From: Prostheceraeus crozeri
Lineage: Eukaryota > Platyhelminthes > Polycladida > Euryleptidae
Assembly: GCA_907163375.1 (NCBI GenBank)
Contig: CAJQUW010016939.1
Span: 10,001-74,000, forward strand
Length of the DNA stretch: 64,000 nucleotides
Reading direction: 5' to 3'
Positions 54,877-64,000 of this stretch are shown in pieces. Each line of letters begins with the position of its first letter. Positions within the stretch are counted from its first letter, which is position 1. The translations under genes were made by a program, and so were the position numbers. The notes beneath the pieces are model-generated. The model ran no database searches, was not told the origin of the DNA, and saw only the letters and a program-made list of their open reading frames with translations.

Positions 54877-56235
54877 TTGTTTACCTTCAACCTCTCTTGG
54901 TACACCCACTCCTTTCCCTCCGCCTGGAAATCTTCCACCATCTACCCGGTGCACAAATCTGGCAAACCCACAGACGCTCCGTCTTCGTTTCGTCCTATCT
55001 GCCTTACATCTTGTATCTCGAAACTCTTTGAGCGTCTCGTGCTAGCCCGTCTGTCTTTTCTCCTCGAATCTAAGGATCTTCTGACCCCTCTTCAGGCCGG
55101 TTTTCGCCCAGGCCGTTCTACCACTGACCAGATAGTTCTTCTTACTCAGTCAATCTCCGATGGCTTTCACAACTCCAAGCCTTGTGCAAGGACTGTGTTA
55201 GCCACCGTTGATTTCTCTCGTGCCTTCGACTCGGTCTGGCATTCAGCTCTCTACCACAGGCTTCTGGCCTCTGGCCTGTCTTTCTTATCGGACCGTGGGG
55301 CACAAGTGGCCTTTCGAAACTCTTCCAGTAACTCTTTCCGAGTTCGATGGGGAGTCCCTCAAGGGTCGGTGCTCGGCCCAGTCCTCTTCAACCTCTTCAT
55401 TAACGACGTTTCTTCCGTGCTCTCTCACTCAGTCCGCTTTTCACTCTATGCGGACGATCTTGCTATTTGGGCGTCTTCTCCTCACATTCACCTCGCTACT
55501 GCCGCCGTCCAAGAAGCTCTGTCTGAGCTCGAGGCTTGGTCTTTAAAGTGGCAGCTTCCTCTAAATCCCGCTAAATGCGAAGTCTCCTTCTTCAGCACCG
55601 CCACCCGTGAAGCTTCCGTTCAGCCCTCCCTGTCTCTTTTGGGCCGCCCTCTCTCGTTCAACGCTTCCCCCAAGTTCCTCGGAGTAACTTTAGACCGAAC
55701 ACTTTCCTTCTTCCCCCATAGCTCTGCCCTGAGATCCACTCTTTTCCCTCGTTTAAGATCTCTCAGGGCTGTTTCATCCGCTTCTTGGGGCCCTTCCAAA
55801 GAGTCCCTTGCTTCTCTCTACAAGACCTTTCTTCTCCCCGTCCTCACTTATGCTTCCCCTGGGTGGTTCCCCTTCATTTACGCTAAACATCTTCAACACC
55901 TAGAAGCTACCCACCGCTCCGCGTGCCGTGCGATCACTGGCTGCTGTTTGACCACTCCTATTCCTCTTCTTTTGTTGGAAGCTGGACTTCCTCCCCTCTC
56001 CGTGACCCTCACCGCTCAGTCGCTATACTCTTATGAGCGCGCTCTTCGCCTCCTACCCTCGTTTCCCTTGTCTTCTCTAGCGACCCTTTCTGTCCCCAAG
56101 CGCGTCCGTTCCTCTTCGTGGCGCTTCTTCTGTACTTCTCATCCACTTTCTCCACCTGTTTCTTCTCCGCGTGAGCCCTGGTCTCCTGCCCTCCCTTCCC
56201 CCCGTGGTCCCCTCCTCTGTTCTCCGTGTCCCTAG
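54877..56235 (+). CDS. LINE reverse transcriptase domain
   Basis: An open 452-residue frame with the RT motifs in order: SSFRPICLTSCISKLFERL, LTPLQAGFRPGRSTTDQ, TVDFSRAFDSVWH (first Asp), RVRWGVPQGSVLGPVLF, FSLYADDLAIW (YADD intact) and FLGVTLDRTLSF, then a thumb (TYASPGWFPF). Serine- and leucine-rich from the pyrimidine-rich coding strand. The domain is intact, but its neighbours are frameshifted. Confidence 0.9.
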   Translation: MFTFNLSWYTHSFPSAWKSSTIYPVHKSGKPTDAPSSFRPICLTSCISKLFERLVLARLSFLLESKDLLTPLQAGFRPGRSTTDQIVLLTQSISDGFHNSKPCARTVLATVDFSRAFDSVWHSALYHRLLASGLSFLSDRGAQVAFRNSSSNSFRVRWGVPQGSVLGPVLFNLFINDVSSVLSHSVRFSLYADDLAIWASSPHIHLATAAVQEALSELEAWSLKWQLPLNPAKCEVSFFSTATREASVQPSLSLLGRPLSFNASPKFLGVTLDRTLSFFPHSSALRSTLFPRLRSLRAVSSASWGPSKESLASLYKTFLLPVLTYASPGWFPFIYAKHLQHLEATHRSACRAITGCCLTTPIPLLLLEAGLPPLSVTLTAQSLYSYERALRLLPSFPLSSLATLSVPKRVRSSSWRFFCTSHPLSPPVSSPREPWSPALPSPRGPLLCSPCP

Positions 56236-57170
56236 CCCTGTCCTCCCCCTGCTCCCGTTCCGACCCAGTCCCTCTTCGCACCGCTTTGGTCCGAGACCAC
56301 CTTTCTTCCCTCCCCGTTGCTGACCTGACCATCTGGACTGACGGCTCCGTTATTGGACGACTCGGACCAGGTGGCTCGGGTGTTTTCATAAACTGTTCTT
56401 CATGCTCTTTCACTTTCTCTCTTTCCTTTCATGCTGGAGCGCACTGTTCAAGCTTCACAGCTGAAATGGTTGCAATCCAGCATTCTCTCTCTTGGTCCGT
56501 TTCCCATCACTCCTCGTGTCTCTTTTCCTCTCTTCTTCTCTTGTCCGACTCTCTCTCGGCTGTGACCGTGCTCTATTCACCCCCGTCACCCCTCTTGTCC
56601 ACGTCTGTCCACTCTGTCTGGTCCTCTTTGTCGTCCCTCTGCTCTTCTTCGATCTCAGTGTCATTGCAGTGGCTTCCTGGTCACTCGAACATCAGTGGCA
56701 ATGATACTGCAGATGCGCTTGCCAAAAGTGGCACTTCTCTCCCCTCTGCAGCTCCTCAGTGTCTGTCTTCTCTGAAGTCCTTCATTCGTCATTCCCTGTT
56801 CAACTCCTGGAGGACTTCCGTTCGTTCGTCTTTGATTTCTTCACAAGTCCCTAGCGTAGCAACTGAGGAGCTGTCCCTCCCTCGCGCTGTCCGTTGTGAG
56901 CTCTCAAGTCTTCGTTGCAACGGCCACAGCCTTCTTAAATCTTCTTCTTATCTTCACAGGATTGGCAGGTCCACTTCTCCTGACTGCCCTGTAAACCACG
57001 ATGTACCCCACTTACTGTGCTCTTGTCCCTCCCTCTCTTCTACCCGAGCGGCTATCTTCGGGTCTTCGGGCTCTGTTTTTGATCTCTGGCATCGCCCGTG
57101 GGGGGTTGCCCGCCTTCTCGGTCTCCGTGGCGTTCCGCCACGCCCCTATCCGCGGGACGGGGTCGGGTAA
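56226..57170 (+). CDS. LINE RNase H domain and Cys/His end
   Basis: This frame overlaps the RT end by ten bases in another frame. RNase H catalytic residues are visible: WTDGSV (Asp), FTAEMVAIQ (Glu), LLSDSLSAV (Asp), and WLPGHSNISGNDTADALAKSG (His and the last Asp). A CP..H.VPHLLCSCP unit near the end is the zinc-knuckle-like element common after RNase H in I-group LINEs. RNase H would degrade the RNA strand after target-primed reverse transcription. Confidence 0.87.
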   Translation: MSLALSSPCSRSDPVPLRTALVRDHLSSLPVADLTIWTDGSVIGRLGPGGSGVFINCSSCSFTFSLSFHAGAHCSSFTAEMVAIQHSLSWSVSHHSSCLFSSLLLLSDSLSAVTVLYSPPSPLLSTSVHSVWSSLSSLCSSSISVSLQWLPGHSNISGNDTADALAKSGTSLPSAAPQCLSSLKSFIRHSLFNSWRTSVRSSLISSQVPSVATEELSLPRAVRCELSSLRCNGHSLLKSSSYLHRIGRSTSPDCPVNHDVPHLLCSCPSLSSTRAAIFGSSGSVFDLWHRPWGVARLLGLRGVPPRPYPRDGVG

Positions 57171-57289
57171 ACCAGCCAGCCAGTCAGCCTTACCCCTCTT
57201 CCAGGTGAATCACAGCACGAATTATGCCCTGAAAGACTTCAATTACACACTTTCAGAAACGGAAGCGACATTAAAATAAAACAATTGAA

Positions 57290-59330
57290 ACCCGACGCAT
57301 ATTATTCAGCTATACATCAACGAAATATAAAATCAGAAATTGCAGAAAAAAAGAGAAGTGCAAGGAACAAGAAATGATGACCCAAAAGAGTGACAAGACA
57401 AGTCATTTTTTCATCTCACCATGCAGCTAATTTTTGACATACAGCTTGTTATTGTTTTCTTTTGTATTTTCTCCGTATTTTTGTGCATCTGCATTTACTA
57501 TTTGCGTTGTAATTTAACTGTTTGATAGTAATTTCACTTTCATTCACTCTGTTTATGTCAGACTGATGTAATTGTAGAAAGAGCATTATTCTTCGAATGG
57601 AGATCGACCAGACTCCTAATATTGGTGCATAACTTGCGACATACACTTCTCGTGACATTCTTCGAATCAAGGAAGGCGACACATCTGAATTTTAGTGTAT
57701 TTGTTGGAAGTTGACATGAGTTTTTCAAGGCAACGTTTGACCATTCGAGTGATTTACAAATTTCGTATTGTGTTTAATTAGAAATCTGATGGAATTACTC
57801 AATTACTCATCACTGAAATCTAAATGCATTAATTTACTGAAGAGAAGCAGCAGAAAATATCTGAATGGCAGCAGTTATCGAATTAATTTATTGCTCTTTT
57901 AATAGAGTAATTTCGCTTTTATTGCCTGAAATCTTCAACACAAGTGTATTTTCAATTCAGTCAAATGATTTCCTTTCTCAAATACAATAATGCGATAATT
58001 TCGATGATAACAATGCACTTTGTATGCATTAACAACATCAATTGCAATTCGTCCTCAGATTTCCGAATATAAGGGATGAACATTTGTTCTCTTCCTCCTG
58101 ACGTAGACGCTGATGTGGAGTTTTATCGCAAGAAATGAAATCGAAATCATAACACTAGACAGTTTGTTCACTCTATTACTTGCAACCCTCTCCAATTATT
58201 GATTTTCATTGAGAAGACTAGGGTTGATTCAGAGGACATAACGCTCAGACTTCCTTGTTACCTGCCCTACAACAATGTCATCGCGCGCTAGTCACGTAGA
58301 AAAGTAATTAGAGATATTTCATATGTAAAGACAACGAATTTCCTACCTACATTAGTTCATACCGTCTTGAACGAGGATTCCTCTTTCCATATTCCCAAAT
58401 TAGATAGAGGAGTAGAAGATATTCGAGCTGCGTTTAATGTTAAAATCAGTAAAGAGGAGAACAGTGCTTGACGCAGTGGATATAATAAGAAAGGCAAATT
58501 GACGTAGTCAAGCGATGTATTAGCTACTGTAGTGTAGACGATTGTTAAGTGGGTGCATGTATCGTTGAAACAGCAAATGAAAAATATAGTCTTCCACAAT
58601 TTTTGATAAATTTAAGCGTTCAGTTTGCAGTTACGATCTCAAATGCTATCGGTGAAATCGATTAATGAAATAATAAGTAAGTAGTAATTTGATGAAATCA
58701 TGAAATGTGTAGTTAATGCGAACTCATCTATGTTGTTTTTGTTTGTTGAGCTCGAACCAGTTTTGGTGCTTTTTGTAATTTTGTTGCTTTGGCATGTACT
58801 ATTATTTGTCAGCTTAGTTATAACAGTAAGTAGTCAATTATATGGTGAGCAGTAAGTACAAGTACAAGTTCGTTATTAAATCTGACAATGAAATCTGTTT
58901 AGATAACTACTAGCAACGCTTTTGTCATCAATGGCTCCTTGCAACTGTCATGAAATGATTGATCAATTGAATTCAAGGTTGATTGATGATTGATCGAATC
59001 GATTGAGATCTAAATGAATTCTCTTTTTAAGTTAATGAAGCACCATTGAATTCATCATGATATAATCTAGCAATGTGAGACCCTCCAACCATGAGACTGG
59101 TCCAATATGAATTATTGTCGTACGTTCTAAGTGCTATTCACCTGTCAATGAAGCGGAATACCCTGTCCCATTCTCACTGAAAAAATACCACGACTCCCAT
59201 CCCACCTCACAAAGTTAGCATTTTTCCAATCCTTTTATCATAAGTCGATTGCATCTAGAAATCGACATCTGATAACAAGATTTAAATATTCAGTTCTTTC
59301 CATTGGGCCTTTTTGTTAACTAAAAGGGAA
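57290..59330. other. AT-rich non-coding, nothing supportable
   Basis: No coherent frames or element ends seen. Confidence 0.45.
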
Positions 59331-59639
59331 CTGGGCGTCAAAAAGGAGCGAAAAGGTAGCAAAATGATTATTTAATCAACTTACCGATCTTGGAAAATTG
59401 GAACCGATCTTGGAATATTACCACAATTGCGAGGAACTTTTTTATGTTTCAAAATATGGTATTTTATTATAAGTAATTTGAAATGGCATTTCAATTACAA
59501 TTTGATTTCGCATGTAGTCGGACTTGCTAACATTCATCAGAGTTTCAATGAAGAAGCCTTTATGCTGCTCTGTGGTTTACCTTTATAGGGTCATTTTGAT
59601 TAACCTGAAGTTAATGAACATCCTCTTGGTAATAGACAG

Positions 59640-60650
59640 ATCTCAAAGATATCCTGTTGTTTTGATCAGAAAGCTAACGAATTCAGATAATTTCATCGAT
59701 GTTAAGGGTTATCACGACAAGTCTCCGAGTCTTAGGAATGCTCCAAACAGGTTAGAGCTTTAGCGAGATTGCACGTATACTTGGTTACAACAATCAGTAG
59801 AGTTCGTACAGGAGCTGCTGATGATTGCCAACACTTTGGTCGACCAAGTGTGAGCAGTCGGTGTCAGGATCAATGCACTTAAAGTGTCCATCTTCGTAAC
59901 AAATTCCGAATAGGTACCGTGACGGAAAGAAGGTGTCAATTGTTGCTTCGACAACACAGCGTCGTCTACATGAGGCATATTTGAAGGCATGGAGACCATA
60001 TCGCAGAGTGATTCTTCGCAATCACTCTCGGGAAAGCCATTATCATTGGTGAAGAGCTCAGTCGAGGTCGACTCGTCACTCCTGGAGCACAGTGCTCTTC
60101 ACGCGCGAATCAAATTCACTTCATTTGTGTGGAGGGACAGGACAGAAGGATGCTGGTGCGTCGACGGAAAGGAGATAGGTAATCAGAAAACATACTTTAA
60201 ATGAATTAATGGGGTGGCGCTAACATATTGGAAAAGTGCAAAGCTCCTTTGGTCGTTCTGGATGGCCACATTGTTGCCAAGTCGGTATGAAGACAATGTT
60301 TTGAAACTGTTGTTGAGTCTTGCGTGGTCATTCATGTGGATTCAATTTTCCTTCAACAGGATGACGTAAGACCGCATTCAGTCCTCTCAACCCCAGCCTT
60401 TTCACATGAATGTGCTTTCACTGTCATGCAGTAGCCGCCTTATTCACCAGACATGTCACCAATTGAGCATGTCTAGGATATTTTGAATAGGACCATAAAA
60501 AGACATCAACCCAAGCCACGATCTCGTTTTCCACTAATCGGCGTGGCAAAGCAAGAATGCGAAAGAATCCACTAGACTGCAATCAGTGACCTGATTGAGG
60601 AGGCGATCATGTTACTCAAGGCGTGTATCGTTAATGTGGAGGTCATGCGC
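59640..60650 (+). pseudogene. Decayed Tc1/mariner-type transposase
   Basis: Pieces in changing frames follow the Tc1 order: ISRVRTGAADDCQHFGRPS, VHLRNKFRIGTVTERR, HFICVEGQDRRMLVRRRKGDR, WGGANILEKCKAPLV, QQDDVRPHS (second catalytic Asp) and PPYSPDMSPIEHV (third catalytic Glu). Several stops and frameshifts; inactive. Confidence 0.75.
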
Positions 60651-60751
60651 AGTATTGAATCAAAGCATCGATCTTTTGGCAAGCTTGTTTTAGTTTTGAA
60701 ATTAGACTGTTATATGTGCCATAAGAGTAATCATGCAAGATATGCTCCAAC

Positions 60752-61273
60752 CACAGAAATTGATAGCAACAGTAATCACTAGAATGGAAGTTAATCTTCA
60801 TGCTGTATACGATAGCGGCACAAACATCGCATGCGTTTTCACTTAGATACACTTGCCAACGGCTGTATCATTTATTGGGTTAGAATCAGTCACATGTGTA
60901 AATCCAAACCTTTCAGTGGTTATTCATGCCCCAACTTCGTTGAACTACTTGGTTCCTAAACAATTCCGACGCTCCTCAAGTTTTTGAAGTCTCTTTATGC
61001 CGCACACAGTTGCGTAAGTCGTCTTTCGTACCTTCATGTGTGAGTTTACTCAATAATCATGTGGCTTATAGTAACTAGTATAATTTGAACGCATATTTGC
61101 ATCTTTGCTTTTGTTATTATATTCTTTGTAAATGCTCTGTATGACATGCATGTTGTGATTTCCATTAAAAAATATACGTTTTACTACTATTACTACTTAG
61201 TTCACCCGACTGTGCCGCGACCTTGAGTCAATTTCCATTCCAGTTAACTTCAGATCGATAATTTATTTTTATG
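60752..61273. mobile_element. hAT MITE, copy C (reversed, interrupted)
   Basis: Same family as copies A and B in reverse orientation. Ends are CACAGAAAT and TTTTTATG, flanked by GCTCCAAC (60744-60751) and GCTCCATC (61274-61281), 7 of 8 matching. Without the inner 261-bp insert it would be ~261 bp. Lower identity than A and B suggests an older insertion. Confidence 0.85.
60938..61198 (+). mobile_element. Insert inside MITE copy C
   Basis: The MITE sequence breaks after CCCCAACTT and resumes with AGTTCACCCGACTGTGCCGCG. The 261-bp insert ends in a (TAC)n-like tail after CATTAAAAAATATACG, and its start reads like a LINE C-terminus and 3' UTR. Probably a 5'-truncated LINE or a SINE. ACTT borders both sides. 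Confidence 0.6.
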
Positions 61274-61573
61274 GCTCCATCTTAAATTCATGTCAATCAA
61301 AATGACTCAGCATCAGCAAATGTGAGCCACAGACCAGTATCAATACTTCTCAGTTGCTAGTCTGACGAATGTTAGCAAGCCTGACTACCTGCGAAATCAG
61401 ATTTCAAATTACTCATAATAAAATACTATTTTGAAGCATGAATACTTTCCTGTGGTGGTGGCATTTCTATTTGTCAAGGATGCACTGTAATTATCTATTG
61501 TAGAAAACTAGAAATTTCCAAGATCGGTAAGCTTATTAAAAAATCACTGTAACCTGGGCTTCTTTTGACATCC

Positions 61574-63219
61574 TCTATATTATGTTAGCATTCAATTTAC
61601 ATTCCGCTGCCCTCTTTAGTCCACTATCGCTTTCTTTTCTTAGTCTGCTAGTGCATTTACGTTTCTGATGATAACATGGTTAACGATTATGCTGCATTGT
61701 ACAATGTAGTTTGTTGACCATTTTTTGATTGAGAAAACCGGTCCAAACTTGCTGAACGCCCACAACTTCTGTTATACTAAAAAAAACCAATGAACACGCG
61801 CGCTGTCTTTTTTCTTCTTAGGTTTGTTCCTTGAATTAGCATTTACAATGAAAAACAACAATTGTTGGTAGAACAAATGATACTATGAGCATGGTACTAT
61901 CAATTTCATCAATTTATCAGCAATATCACAACCAACTGCGTGACCACTTCCGTCAAGTATGCTTACTCAAATATATTTCAAGGATGAAATTTCGTTCTCA
62001 TAAATACCGACTATTTTTAGATGGCTGCACTCAAATTTATCTCTTTTCCAACACTTCTCTGGTTAAAATCTTAGGTAGCTTAATCCTTTACCGATCGAAT
62101 GCGCATAATTCGTATTACTAGTTTAAGGAGGGTGTCAGAACCAGATTTGTCATTTCTTCTAAAACAGGCGTGACCGTTAATGCGCGGCATGGAATACAAC
62201 TAGCCACATATGTGCACACTTTCGATGAAAATTAATTATTTACGCTGAAAATTACAAGATTTAATGTTTTCTCTAAATCGGATTGCATATTTGAATCAAT
62301 TTTTTTATTGACATGACTATCTGGTGCCACTGATATTTTACGATTGATACTGTAAATGTATACTGTGATGTGTGTGCGTGTGAGAATGACCGGCTAGCAG
62401 TCTCAGTTTCGAGACCCTCTCTTCATAATGCGTGTGACATCTAGTTCCTATTCGATTTCCTACTGATCCTAGACCGCATCTCGAAAATGTTACTATGCTA
62501 TACCACATTGTCTTATGACACCCGTCACTGCAAATGTCGATGCAATGAAATGCTGAATCATATGGTTGAGCCATCCCAGAAACTTGAGTGAGTGTTGTCA
62601 TCTCAAGTCCGGTGACATGTGATCATGAAAACATTTGTTCCCCATTTCACCAGATATTTCTAATTTTCGGTCTGCATAATATGTTAGATATTCATACATG
62701 CACAAATCTGTGACCACTGCACTATCGAGCAGGACACTTGAGCAAGAACCAAACATCGAGAACGTAGTTCCGCCCATGATGTCATAGTTGATAGTAATCA
62801 TTCAATTCAACCCAAAATGATCACAGCACTCCTTTCAAAAAGCGTGATAGTATGAAATACATGTAACAGGAAATAAGAGGCTATGAAATAAGTTATAGTT
62901 CGAGCAAATTCAAAGCTTTAAAAAGTTAAAGCTGAATTTAATATGAAATATTATTATTTTGAGCAATGTGTAGGTTGTCGTGGATATTTTATTGGTGTGC
63001 ACTATGATTAATGAAAAATGAAGTCATTGGTGACCGAATTCATAAGAACGGTTCTTCGACGACAAAGGTCATTTACCATTTTGTGTGATCACCATTATTG
63101 TGTGAATTAAATAGATTCTCAAATAATCTGAACAAGTATTTCATTATCATATCAATGACAATAATTAAACTAAACAGACTAAACATTCTGCATTATGATG
63201 AATTTTGTTTTCATTTCAG
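61574..63219. other. AT-rich non-coding, nothing supportable
   Basis: A GT-rich microsatellite-like stretch lies near 62370. No coherent gene. Confidence 0.4.
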
Positions 63220-63302
63220 CATGATGTATTAATTCATTTTAATCCCGGTCATACCGCTATTTCAAATGAACATTCTGTGAGCAGCACAAATGGCTGGATC
63301 AA
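63220..63302 (+). CDS. Candidate 5' exon of a host gene
   Basis: An 83-base segment between GTTTTCATTTCAG and GTAAGT. Near its end is ATGGCTGGATCAA in a good start context (GCACAAATGG), leaving 13 coding bases before the donor. It could be a second, mostly untranslated exon whose gene continues right of the window. Two upstream ATGs are quickly stopped. Evidence is splice consensus and start context only. Confidence 0.3.
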
Positions 63303-63744
63303 GTAAGTCACATAATGTCACTTCATCTTTTAAGCGTTTTTAAATGTCAAACGCTGAAAGTTGTCATGAGTTGTCAATGCGTCGGTTGCATCTAGAAATG
63401 TTATGTCACATAAGCTTAATGCTTTAAATAGTTTCTTTGTTACGCTGTAATATATTTCTTTCATAATTTTATATGCGTGTCTGTTGTAATCTGTCATCTA
63501 ATCCTTTGAGTCAGTACTTCAAGCGTTTGAAAAATGGCTAATGAATTGGCAGATCACAATTAAAGAAATGATAATAAGAACATAATTTCCTCTCATTCTG
63601 GAAGCATTGTAACTTATGTAGTGTAATTTACTCCTAAAATTTTACAATATTGCTGAAATTCTGAAAAAATATATTACAGCGTAACCAAGAAGCTATGTAA
63701 AGCATATACCAAATTTAAAGCTTATTGTAGTATCATTAGCATGA

Positions 63745-64000
63745 TAATAAAAATAAGATCGGTCCAAGGACTGACCTTTGAGGTATCCCACTACTCACAT
63801 TGATGCTACTAGATAAAATACCATTTGTTTCCGTCGAGTCACATATGAATTCAGCCATTGTAACAATTAACCACTGATGGCACTATGAATCAGCTTGAAG
63901 TACGATTTCCTGCACGAAATCATATCAAGCGTCTTCGTCATATCAAGATACAGACTCCTTTATGGATAGCTCATATACCAGTCAAGAACAGTATCTTGTA
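63745..64000 (-). pseudogene. LINE RT fragment at the right edge
   Basis: On the - strand, YLDMTKTLDMIS (RT motif A region, usual FLDFTKAFD), LLQWLNSYVTRRKQMV and SSGIPQRSVLGPILF follow RT order with frame changes. It stops abruptly near 63745 and continues past the window. Confidence 0.65.

Larger units (their letters stand above)
52331..57280 (+). mobile_element. APE-RT-RNase H LINE (I/Ingi-like), interrupted
   Basis: Order on the + strand: 2A-like GIHPNPGP, PHD-like zinc finger, APE endonuclease, linker, reverse transcriptase, RNase H and a Cys/His end. Several frameshifts and a ~0.64-kb insertion make it inactive. The coding strand is strikingly pyrimidine-rich and GC-richer than the surroundings. 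The 5' and 3' limits are approximate, and no target duplication was found. Confidence 0.88.
59334..61573. mobile_element. Tc1/mariner-like element with long inverted repeats
   Basis: Left (59337-59400) and right (~61513-61573) ends share GTCAAAA(A)G.AGC and, inside, TTTAAT.A.CTTACCGATCTTGG in inverted orientation over ~65 bases. A decayed DD34E-type transposase lies between them on the + strand. A MITE (60752-61273) is nested. Exact outer ends and TA duplication could not be fixed. Confidence 0.7.

Noticed and set aside
54429-56664. Arg/Glu-rich - strand frames opposite the LINE
   Set aside because: They are complements of the pyrimidine-rich RT/RNase H coding strand and lack any family signal.

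Overview
The window looks like metazoan nuclear DNA, most likely from a marine invertebrate. It is AT-rich, gene-poor and dense in transposons: hAT, Tc1/mariner, LINE, Penelope-like and Polinton. The short palindromic words TAGGCCTA and TACATGTA recur through the non-element DNA. The species cannot be named from this sequence alone.

Layout. 1-3.1 kb is an aperiodic tract almost without G on the + strand. 3.06-13.26 kb is a compact Polinton/Maverick-type element. It carries a partial capsid gene, an adenovirus-type cysteine protease, two tandem copies of a capsid-related gene (one broken), a protein-primed-type DNA polymerase B, and several accessory genes. The accessory genes are the main interest: a full-length TBP-core-like protein, two tandem PC4-like paralogues, and a two-finger C2H2 gene that appears to contain two very short introns. 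Integrase and packaging ATPase genes were not found. They may lie to the left of, or inside, the G-depleted tract. 13.3-17.3 kb is a repeat patchwork with a 206-bp tandem triplet, a 142-bp module in three copies, and a coiled-coil gene with a TATA-driven small ORF nearby. 17.4-19.1 kb is a ~297-bp satellite with poly-G tracts and a large inverted repeat. 19.1-28 kb has no supportable gene.

From 28 kb on, the sequence is mostly transposons nested inside transposons. A LINE at 28.3-31.0 kb is split by a Tc1-like element. A three-copy hAT MITE family (8-bp target duplications) sits at 28.0, 43.7 and 60.8 kb. A hAT element fills 36.0-37.7 kb. 40.6-50.4 kb looks like an old hAT holding two further hAT elements, each of which holds another insertion. 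A related hAT lies at 50.6-51.8 kb. A 5-kb APE-RT-RNase H LINE with a 2A-like GIHPNPGP motif lies at 52.3-57.3 kb and is itself interrupted by another LINE fragment. A mariner-like element at 59.3-61.6 kb contains the third MITE, which contains a further insert. A Penelope-like GIY-YIG fragment is at 39.1 kb, and a LINE fragment runs off the right edge.

Host genes are nearly absent. Two candidate coding exons with good splice sites lie at 33.33-33.77 kb, and a possible first coding exon lies at 63.2 kb. In the Polinton, structural genes (capsid, protease, capsid-related pair) lie on the + strand. Replication and transcription-type genes (polymerase, TBP-like, PC4-like, zinc finger) lie on the - strand, in convergent and divergent blocks with very short spacers.
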